From assembly GCF_029227915.1 (NCBI RefSeq), contig NC_079884.1, positions 15,252,001-15,316,000 of the forward strand: a stretch of 64,000 nt of DNA. The letters are read 5' to 3'. Shown piece by piece: positions 25,030 through 33,236 of this stretch. This DNA comes from Hydractinia symbiolongicarpus (lineage: Eukaryota; Cnidaria; Hydrozoa; Anthoathecata; Hydractiniidae). The notes beneath the pieces were generated by a model that saw only the letters and a program-made list of their open reading frames with translations, did no database searches and had not been told where the DNA came from. Position numbers and translations under genes: made by a program. Position 1 is the first letter of the stretch. Every line of letters begins with the position of its first letter.

Positions 25030-28000
25030 CGTGCTCGGGCAGAAGAAGTCGCTGAAGACTCAGTCGACCCTGTGGGTGAAATGGGTAAAGGAGGACACCA
25101 GCTCGACCGATGCCCCGTGTGTATATGTCGACAAAGCGTTCAATAGTTATATGGAGATACTACATGCCCATGGTGACATTTCTGATGTTTTTGATCGTAT
25201 GTGTAATAAGATAATCGAGCAGATTGAAAACCCTGCTCCACCCGCCAGCGGATTCACAATCGAAAGGATCTTACATATGCATGTGGACTTTCACAAACTA
25301 AAATTAACTAGAGGTAGATCTTACTTGCCGCTACCCAAGAATTTCAGTGGTAAGTTCTCCGTGATCAATCCCAAAAATGAAGATGATGAATGCTTCAAAT
25401 GGGCCGTTTTAGCTGCCTTATATCATGATAAGATTGATAATCATCCTGAACGAATCTCAAACCTTAAGAAGTTTGAAGACAAGTGCAATTGGGATGGTCT
25501 ATCTTTCCCAATGGCACTAAACAAGATAGATTTGTTTGAGAGAAGGAACCCTGATATCGCTGTGCATGTTTTCACAAAAGATGACATAGAGGGTGTCTAT
25601 ATGTGTCGAAAGTCGAAGCATCTTGACCGGGATGAGACGGTTGTTTTGTTTTTACTGTGTGAAGGGGATAAGAGGCATTATATCGCTGTTAAGAACCTGA
25701 GCGGTGTCCTGAGCAAGGTCAACTCAAAGCATAAAAATAAAGAGTATTATTGCTTGAATTGTCTCTCTGGTTTTCCAAGCGAACAGAAAAGGGATGAGCA
25801 CTTTGAGTATTGCAAGAATAACGATGCTGCTAAGATTCAACTCCCTAAGGAGGATAGCACCCTAACCTTCACCGATGGTAAGTTTCAGCTCAAGGTTCCA
25901 TTCATCATTTATGCCGATTTCGAAGCTTTTACACAAGAATTGCCCGAGGATGAGAGAAAAGGCGGATCATCAACCGAGAAAGTTGGTAAACATGTCCCAA
26001 CCGGATTCTGTTGTTATAGTAAATATGCTCATGGTGAAGTTCCCAACCCTCTTAATCTTTACCGTGGTGAGGACTGTGTTCCGCGCTTTGTGGATCATGT
26101 GGTTTCTGAGGCGGAAAGGTTATATAACATGTTTCCTCAGAAAGAAATGGATCCACTGACGGATGAGGAGCGTGACGTTTTCAATAGATCCGAGGTTTGC
26201 CACATTTGTATGAAGGAATTTGATGATGATGATGACATCAAGGTTAGGGATCACTGTCATTTCACTGGTAAGTTTCGTGGAGCCGCCCATCAGGAATGTA
26301 ATCTGCGATATAAGGTACCTAATTATATTCCGGTTGTCTTCCACAATCTGAGCGGATATGATGCGCATTTATTCATTAAGGAGCTTGCAAGGAAGTACGG
26401 AGAGGATGGTATGGGTGTAATCGCAGAGAATAAGGAGAAATATATCTCTTTCTCGACCGATGTTAAGGTTGGCGAATATATTAACAAAAATGGTGAGACT
26501 AAGGACAAAAAGATAAAGCTAAGATTCATAGATTCGTTTAGATTTATGTCTAGCGGCTTGAACAATCTTAGTGCAAATCTCGCGGGTGTTAACAACATCA
26601 GATGTGATGAGTGTAGCTCAGGCTGCTCGTTTGAATATATTGATGAAAACTATATTGCTCACGGGAAATGTGGTGAATGCGATGTCGGTTGCAATAGAAC
26701 TCTTGATAAGCAGAGTTTACTTGAAAAGTTCCGTAATATGCACACGGGAAACGATGAGCAGTTCAGGTTGCTGTTGAGAAAAGGTGTATACCCATATGAG
26801 TATGTTAACTCATTCGATAGGTTTAATGAAACTGAGCTCCCGTCAAAGGATGACTTTTATAGCGAGCTTAACATGAGTCACATCAGTGATGCTGACTATG
26901 AGCATGCTCAGAAGGTTTGGAAAGCCTTTGATATTAAGGATCTAGGTGAATATCATGACATCTATCTCAATACAGATGTTCTATTGCTCGCCGGTGTGTT
27001 TGAGACATTCAGAGAGACGTGTTTGAGATACTACAAACTAGATCCAGCGCATTTTTACACAACTCCTGGATTAACTTGGCAAGCATGTCTGAAAAAGACC
27101 GGGGTTAGTCTAGATCTATTGTCTGATATTGAGATGGTCACGTTCATTGAAAGCGGTATTAGGGGTGGATTGTGTCAGGCTGTCCACCGCTACGCCAAGG
27201 CCAACAATCCATATATAGGCGATATGTATAATACTTCGGAAGATACAACCTATCTGCAGTATCTTGATGCTAACAATCTGTATGGATGGGCTATGATACA
27301 GAAGATGCCCACCGGAGGGTTTGAGTGGGTTGATGACGTTAGTAAATTGCCCGAACCCGTACCGGCACCCTCGAGATCCGGTACTAGCCAACAAGACATG
27401 GATTTGTTTGAAGAGCAAGAAATGATTAAAACCAGACCTATTGTGAAAAGCAAGTTGATTGAATGGAGAGACTGGTTGATAAATCATGTACCTAAGGCTA
27501 TTAAGGATAAAACAACAAAAGCTTTCAAAACCATGAAGGATAAGATCATGGGTTTTTATAAAAAGGACAGTGGAGAGGAAGAGGTGAAAGAGGAAAATCC
27601 ATATACTCCTAGAAAAGTTGTTCACGATCCTGTAACCAACACTTTCAATCGTGTGGTAAACTCTCCTAGGACGGGGAAGATAATGGTTTCCGATTTCACA
27701 TCCGAACTTATTTCAAAATTAGCCGATGAAGATGGTGATAGGGGGTACTTCCTTGAGGTTGATGTTAGTTACCCACGGGAACTTCATGATTCTCATAACG
27801 ACCTTCCTTTCATGCCCGAGAGGAAAAAGATTAATGGTGTTGAGAAACTGACACCATGTCTTTCGGACAAGACAAACTACATCATCCATATCCGTGCGCT
27901 TGATCAGGCGTTGAAGCATGGTCTTGTTCTTGATAAGGTTCATAGAGTCTTGAGATTTAATCAGAGTGCGTGGTTGAAGTCGTACATAGATTTTAACACT

Positions 28001-28939
28001 GATTTGCGTACTAAATCAACTAATGACTTTGAGAAGGACTTTTTCAAGCTTATGAACAATTCGTTCTTTGGTAAGACAATGGAGAATCAGCGTAAACACA
28101 AGGATATACGCTTGGCTACGAAGAAGGATCAGTATGAGAAGCTGGTGATGAAGCCAAACTTCAAGGGTAGCACATGGTTCTCGGAAACACTGATGGGTAT
28201 AGAGATGTCCAAGATCAAGATCAAAATGAATAAGCCGATATACCTGGGACTGGCAATTCTCGACATGTCCAAGATGATTATGTACGAGTTTCACTATGAT
28301 TACATGAAACCGAAATATGGTGATGACGTGAAACTGTGTTACATGGATACTGATTCATTCGTATACCACATCAAAACCAACGACTTTTACAGAGATATCG
28401 CCGATGATGTGTCTGCGAGATTTGACACATCGGGGTATGATAAGGAAGATGGTAGACTTCTACCATTAGGTTTGAATAAAAAGATCATTGGGCTGATGAA
28501 GGACGAGTTAGGTGGTAAGGTGATGACTGAGTTTGTAGCCCTAAGAGCTAAGACCTATGCATACAAACAACTATGTGGTAAGGAGGATAAGAGGTGTAGG
28601 GGGGTGAAGAAATGTGTGGTAAGGGAGACCATAGGTTTCGCTGATTATAAGAGATGCCTGTTTGAGGGTGAGAACATTTACAGAACCCAAATGACATTTC
28701 GATCTATTAAGCATGATGTTCACACAATAAAAACAAATAAACTGGCGCTCAATGCCGATGATGATAAACGCATAATTTTGGAAGATGGTATTACCACACT
28801 GGCTAGAGGCCATTATAATTTATGGGACACGACAGGGGAGGGTGGGGAGGGACCCATGGGACTGGGAGGGGGTGGGGGAGTGAGGGGGTTTTGGACAGAT
28901 ATCGTTGATTTAACGGGCATGCTCTATAATTTAACGTAA
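24953..28939 (+). CDS. Protein-primed family B DNA polymerase (DNA_pol_B_2)
   Basis: 1,328 aa, first ATG 24,953 (MVGRMSFLRK). In order: a C2H2-like finger (CLNCLSGF..HFEYC); exonuclease motif I FIIYADFEAF (D322, E324); an HNH-like cysteine/histidine insert (CHICMKEF...DHCHFTGKFRG..H..CN); Exo II NLSGYDAHL (N465, D470); Exo III YHDIYLNTDVLL; palm motif A YLDANNLYGWAM (D772); motif B KLMNNSFFG (1,032-1,040); motif C DTDS (1,132-1,135). Between motif A and YFLEVDVSYP (about 932) sits a ~118-residue insert containing a copy of the upstream ORF. The last ~43 residues are encoded by the right terminal repeat and are glycine-rich. It replicates the element by protein priming. Polymerase and exonuclease residues are all present. 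Confidence 0.88.
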   Translation: MVGRMSFLRKFFLKKVEHVVKRLMSDVLGQKKSLKTQSTLWVKWVKEDTSSTDAPCVYVDKAFNSYMEILHAHGDISDVFDRMCNKIIEQIENPAPPASGFTIERILHMHVDFHKLKLTRGRSYLPLPKNFSGKFSVINPKNEDDECFKWAVLAALYHDKIDNHPERISNLKKFEDKCNWDGLSFPMALNKIDLFERRNPDIAVHVFTKDDIEGVYMCRKSKHLDRDETVVLFLLCEGDKRHYIAVKNLSGVLSKVNSKHKNKEYYCLNCLSGFPSEQKRDEHFEYCKNNDAAKIQLPKEDSTLTFTDGKFQLKVPFIIYADFEAFTQELPEDERKGGSSTEKVGKHVPTGFCCYSKYAHGEVPNPLNLYRGEDCVPRFVDHVVSEAERLYNMFPQKEMDPLTDEERDVFNRSEVCHICMKEFDDDDDIKVRDHCHFTGKFRGAAHQECNLRYKVPNYIPVVFHNLSGYDAHLFIKELARKYGEDGMGVIAENKEKYISFSTDVKVGEYINKNGETKDKKIKLRFIDSFRFMSSGLNNLSANLAGVNNIRCDECSSGCSFEYIDENYIAHGKCGECDVGCNRTLDKQSLLEKFRNMHTGNDEQFRLLLRKGVYPYEYVNSFDRFNETELPSKDDFYSELNMSHISDADYEHAQKVWKAFDIKDLGEYHDIYLNTDVLLLAGVFETFRETCLRYYKLDPAHFYTTPGLTWQACLKKTGVSLDLLSDIEMVTFIESGIRGGLCQAVHRYAKANNPYIGDMYNTSEDTTYLQYLDANNLYGWAMIQKMPTGGFEWVDDVSKLPEPVPAPSRSGTSQQDMDLFEEQEMIKTRPIVKSKLIEWRDWLINHVPKAIKDKTTKAFKTMKDKIMGFYKKDSGEEEVKEENPYTPRKVVHDPVTNTFNRVVNSPRTGKIMVSDFTSELISKLADEDGDRGYFLEVDVSYPRELHDSHNDLPFMPERKKINGVEKLTPCLSDKTNYIIHIRALDQALKHGLVLDKVHRVLRFNQSAWLKSYIDFNTDLRTKSTNDFEKDFFKLMNNSFFGKTMENQRKHKDIRLATKKDQYEKLVMKPNFKGSTWFSETLMGIEMSKIKIKMNKPIYLGLAILDMSKMIMYEFHYDYMKPKYGDDVKLCYMDTDSFVYHIKTNDFYRDIADDVSARFDTSGYDKEDGRLLPLGLNKKIIGLMKDELGGKVMTEFVALRAKTYAYKQLCGKEDKRCRGVKKCVVRETIGFADYKRCLFEGENIYRTQMTFRSIKHDVHTIKTNKLALNADDDKRIILEDGITTLARGHYNLWDTTGEGGEGPMGLGGGGGVRGFWTDIVDLTGMLYNLT
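27343..27696 (+). other. Foreign in-frame insert in the polymerase palm
   Basis: Starts after VDDVSK and ends before FTSELISKLADE. It holds the duplicated segment (27,368-27,611: SRSGTSQQDMD through ENPYTP) followed by about 28 codons (RKVVHDPVTNTFNRVV...) that are not in the upstream ORF. Normal relatives have a short spacer here. Endpoints are approximate. Confidence 0.7.
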
Positions 28940-29063
28940 AGTGGTAAAGTGCTCATGGATTTATTGACTCCTCTATCGTTGATTTAACGTGGATGATCTA
29001 TAATTTGACGTGGAGTGGCACAGAATATTAATCGCTGTCCCAGCATCCGCACTTTCCTATCTG
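28810..29063 (-). repeat. Right inverted terminal repeat of Polinton 2
   Basis: Mirror of 13,874-14,129. The terminal CT expected from the left end is missing or mutated (CCTATCT then GTCAGGT). The G-rich tract is at 28,835-28,888. It overlaps the 3' end of the polymerase frame, which stops at 28,939. Confidence 0.9.
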
Positions 29064-29157
29064 TCAGGTCTCTGCTGACGTCAGCAAAATTTAAATGACG
29101 GTTGTTTTTCTCTGTTATCCTGCCTAAGTGGATTATTCCACGGGCCTTATCGACTAG

Positions 29158-30111
29158 TCTCTATAATAATAGCCGTCGTCTGTCTGTCTCTGCGCGGACC
29201 CCCGCTGAGTAAGAAAATGATGTTACGGAAACACGAATATCAAACACGATATATTTTTATCCACTTTGTTGCGACGGGTAAATATAAAGCATTGCCAATT
29301 ATAGAGCGGTGTAAGTTTGTTACGAATTTAAGAGATTGACAGACCTGGCCCCTATACTAAATCGGCCGTATATGATCAACAAAGAAAACATTCGCCGAAA
29401 TACCTCACTCAATAAACGCATTACCACAAGGAAATTTTGATAAAGCTATGTGGTGTTGTTTGTGACATTAAAATAAAAAAAATTAGATACTGCATTTAAT
29501 TGTAGAAAACCTTGTATCCATTTTGCCGCTTATGGGTTCACCGTCAGGCACTAAAGGCTAGACGGGCACTGTTTATATCTTTCTGACAAACCACGGATGG
29601 GACCCAGCGACCCGCGGCATCAGGTAGCGATGTATGAACATGGAAGGAAGGGAAATGCAAATTTTTTTTGGTTTCTGTTGCTTTTTTACTAATGAAATCC
29701 CATAAGGGCACTTGATACACCCAACTTCTTCAGAGTTTGTAGGGGGACACGGCACAAAGGAACATTTGCAAAGTTGGTCACTTAGTTCTTTCAAGTTCCC
29801 TGATTTTTCCTTTTAAAAGTTTGGAACACAAATTTAAACATTATATAGCTATGTAGCTAGCTAGCTAGGAATGCAATGCAATGTTTACAAATGTATGGAT
29901 TTTGTGTATGCTAATGTTGGTAGAAAAAAGCAGAACTGTCCTGGTTGTTGTTGTTTCCCAGCCTGTTTGTAAAATGGGACAGAAATGTTACCAGAGGTCA
30001 GCAAAAATGTACTCGTTTGTGTACATTTATACATTTCATTTATAAATTAGACACAACAGTCAGGGAAAACTTTTATTTCGTGCTTTCAATCAAGATATAT
30101 ATATATATATA
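29158..30111 (+). mobile_element. Helitron-like sequence, degraded unit C
   Basis: Begins TCTCTATAATAATAGCC directly after the CTAG of unit B, with the CTGTCTGTCTCTGCGCGGACCC block also seen at 30,237. Its own 3' end is not clear; the run ends in an (AT)n tract at 30,095-30,110 followed by another 5' end. Confidence 0.45.
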
Positions 30112-30212
30112 TCTATATTATAATGCCCGTATACGTCTGTCTGTCTGTCACGCAAAATGGTAGCTTAGCTGCGACGGGCGAACCCGTGGATTTTTCACGG
30201 GCTAACGACTAG
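30112..30212 (+). mobile_element. Very short Helitron-like unit (101 bp)
   Basis: Starts TCTATATTATAATGCCCG after an (AT)n tract and ends with CCCGTGGATTTTTCACGGG (hairpin), then CTAG at 30,209-30,212. Both ends are present in 101 bases, so it has an internal deletion. Confidence 0.55.
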
Positions 30213-30386
30213 TCTCTTTAATAAAAGCCGTATTTTGTCTGTCTCTGCGCGGACCCCCCGCTGAGTTAGAAAATCGTGCTACGGAGACACGAATATCAAA
30301 TGCGATATATTTTTATCCACTTTGTTGCCACGGGCAAATTTAAAGGACGGGCGAACCCGTGGATTTTTTCACGGGCTAACGACTAG
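30213..30386 (+). mobile_element. Short Helitron-like unit D (174 bp)
   Basis: Starts TCTCTTTAATAAAAGCCG, contains CTGTCTGTCTCTGCGCGGACC and ends with the same CCCGTGGA...TCACGGG hairpin and CTAG at 30,383-30,386. Confidence 0.6.
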
Positions 30387-31089
30387 TCTATATAATAATA
30401 CGTCAGTTCTGTCTGTCTGTGACTTTTGCAAAGTGGATTATATTCTCAACTATTTTCTCCGATAAAGTGTGTAAAACAAAGCCCATAATATTGTTCTGTA
30501 ATTTACCAAACTTTAACGTTAAAATAATATTAACGTCAAAGAGAGTATATTTAATTAATGAAGCCATTGCAGTGCAGTTAAAACTTTGAGGCCAAATAAC
30601 TTGGAAACGAGGTGGTGACGTTAATGATTTTTCACTGCGTGGGTAACTAGGGACCACCGAGGACCAATATGGGTAATTTTCCCAAACCTGGGTTTCCAAA
30701 TCCGTTTCGGAAGGGGCGGGTTGATGACGTCATCAAAAAGCCTTCAAACTCTAATATCTCTGCAACCGTTTGTCAAAAGTACATGATCCTATACATTTTC
30801 TTGATCACCGCTTTAAGATCTATACGATGAAGGCAACGGGTATACAAATTTCTAAAAAAAAAAATTTGGTTATCAGCAAAATCTTTAAACCCTTATCTCA
30901 TTAACCGTTCATCAAAGGGAATGATGATCATATACATGCACTTTAAGCTGTACACAACAGAGGCAACGAAAAACAAGGTTTTAAATATTTTTTTGTGGAT
31001 TGGTTGTTGACGTCATAAAATCCAAATGACACTTCTCTTTTTCATTTTTATTATGCCCAGTGGATTTTTCAACGGTTTTTATCAACTAG
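30387..31089 (+). mobile_element. Helitron-like unit E (703 bp)
   Basis: Starts TCTATATAATAATACGTC, shares with unit A the blocks GGCCAAATAACTTGGAAACG, GACGTCATCAAAAA and CTTGATCA, and ends GTGGATTTTTCAACGG...CTAG. Non-coding. Confidence 0.6.
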
Positions 31090-32752
31090 TAGTCACATAT
31101 AATGAAATTTGAGTTTTTATAAGTTTTTTCGAGATGACGGTATTAAAAAAATTAGGGATATTTGAATTTAAGGGCATTTTAGTATTTTTCTAAATAAATT
31201 GACAATATTGAAGATTTCAAAGGTAACGCCACGAGCGGAGAACAAGTTATTTCTGCAACCATATAGCATTTTAATGCATCTTTAAATAAAAAAATGGGAT
31301 AAGCCATATAGTTTTGAACAAGGAAAATTGAGGACATTTGAGGAGAAAGTTCTTCAAAAGCCCATTCTAAAAGGGGAATTGAGAAGACTTAAATATTTTA
31401 AGGTGTGGCAATGCTGGTAAAGCATGGTGACCACAAAAATTAAACCTTAATCCTGAAATTTGAGGATTATTTTAGAACTGAACGATTAACCATGCATAGA
31501 TTTCCAGACTTAAAAGCGTTAATCTTTTTTAATCTGTTTAGGCTTTCTCTGCAAGCATTTAAAAACAATTTCAACTTTTTGTCAACATTCCAGGATTTTT
31601 CAGGACAAAATCCTTTCCGGGATTTTTCAGTAATTTCTAGGGCTGTCACCATGAAGATAGAAGGGTAACAAGAAGCGTGATTAACTTTCATTTTTAACTC
31701 CTATCGCCCCTGACCCTTCTTAGCGGTTTTAGAAGAACATTGAATTGGCACTTGCAACAGGTAGTCGGCCTTGATTGACACGTAATCACGTATAAAAACG
31801 TAGTAGTGACCGACTTTGAACAGTCTGCAATGGATTGCATGCAATAGTCACAAATAGTTAATGGATGGAACAAAATGGAAAATGTTGGAGAGTTGCCACT
31901 CTTCTTTTATAGAGTCAAATTTGAGATTTGGGGACTTTTGATGAGAATTTTACACTTCTTTGAGAAGATGATGAGTTTTCATATTTTTCTAAAGAGATTT
32001 AGAATGTTAGAGATTGTGCCAAAGTGACGAAAGATATAATGCTGCACAAATGTAAAAATTTTAAAATAAAAACAAGCGATAGGTTGTAAAAATAAAATTG
32101 AGGAGATTTGAGGGGAAATTTTTAAAAAAATTCACTTTTTTAGGAGACTTTCCTGAATTGAGGAGAATTGAGGATTTTTAAAGAGGGGTGGCAACCTTAT
32201 TGTTGAACCAACGTCGTAAATAAATTAAATGGTTATCCAAACTTTAAAATAAATCTTTCTGTGCAGTCTTCATTTTAACAAAAAAGGCGTTAAAAATATA
32301 AACCACCATTTTAAGATATAACTAGTTATAATTATAATTCGAATAAATAGGCAAGCATCTTTAATATGTAAATATATTGATAAATGACAATCTAGGTTTC
32401 AAATGCTTGTGAAATCTTTGCTTGATTTTATACACGTGTTTTTTCAAAGCGACTAAAATCTGCAAATTGCGAAGCAACTACAGGATACAAACAACAAATA
32501 ACTTTTGAGTTGCGGTGTTTTTTTCAAAGTACGCTCGCATTTCGGGGAATAACTCGTCTACAAAATACGCTAGCACATATAACTTAAGATTGAAAGACAT
32601 TTCTGCAGTCATAAACTATCACGAGTATACTTTTAGGAGATTTTAGGTTTTTTTTCATTTTTTAGGGAAGTGTGGCCACGCTGATTGAGAATAGCGATAA
32701 CTTTCGTAATAGGTACACAGGTCGACCAGAAAAACACATGTATATATATAGA
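31090..32752. other. Gene-free AT-rich host DNA
   Basis: Short repeated phrases such as TTGAGGAGAATTGAGG and TTTGAGGAGAAAG recur at 31,330, 32,100 and 32,155, hinting at an old dispersed repeat. No coding or RNA gene seen. Confidence 0.45.
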
Positions 32753-33193
32753 CAGTCGACGCTTGTTATCTCGAAAACTGGCTATCTAAAACTTTCATTA
32801 TGTCGAACTATTATTTTTCCCGGTTCCTTCAACTTTTCAAGCAACTCCAGGAAAAAAACGAATCTCGAACCAATTACTTGGCCCCTTGAACAGTTTTGCT
32901 CGTTATCTCGAACTTTTGTTCGAATTTTTGCAGAATAATTGAACGAAAAAACATTCCATTGCAAAAGTTCATTTCATTTAAAAAGTTTAGTACGACTTCG
33001 AAAAATGTGAATGCTTCAAATAAACTTCCTTTTCCTTGTTTGATGCTGAGAAAAATCTCTCTTGATAACGTGACCTTATAAATTGTTTTTTTTACTCAAT
33101 TTCAAAACTTTCACTATCTCAAACTTTTACACCACTTGCATTCGTTATCTCGAACTCTTTCGCCGTTCCCTTTGAGATAGCAAGCGTCGACTG
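32753..33193. mobile_element. pogo-like MITE next to the SCaMC 3' end
   Basis: Inverted ends CAGTCGACGCTTGTTATCTC and its mirror GATAGCAAGCGTCGACTG; TA follows on the right. The internal TATCTCGAAC motif is repeated, as in the elements at 3,377 and 39,035. Non-coding, 441 bp. It ends 44 bp beyond the SCaMC stop codon, so it probably lies in the gene's 3' untranslated region. Confidence 0.7.
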
Positions 33194-33236
33194 TAGTAAT
33201 AATATTAAAACAACAGTAAGCCTATATTAAATATTT

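Larger units (their letters stand above)
13874..29063. mobile_element. Polinton 2: nearly complete 15.2-kb Polinton/Maverick element
   Basis: Bounded by ~250-bp inverted terminal repeats (13,874-14,129 and 28,810-29,063) starting AGAGATAGGAAAA. Flanking ACAGGT (13,868-13,873) and TCAGGT (29,064-29,069) look like a once-identical 6-bp target duplication, the Polinton standard. It encodes protein-primed DNA polymerase B, a DDE integrase, major and minor capsid candidates, a packaging ATPase and small membrane proteins, the set that defines Polintons and adintovirus-type viruses. The sequence is visibly less AT-rich than the host. Three genes carry single-base frame breaks, so as assembled it is not fully functional. 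Confidence 0.9.
13402..29157 (+). mobile_element. Helitron-like unit B, interrupted by Polinton 2
   Basis: The left part 13,402-13,873 starts TCTATATAATAATACGCC; the right part 29,064-29,157 ends ...GACTAG. Joined, the two parts follow the order seen in the uninterrupted copy ending at 12,720 (...GACAGGTCTCTGCTGACGTC...), which proves that Polinton 2 is a later insertion here. Confidence 0.65.
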
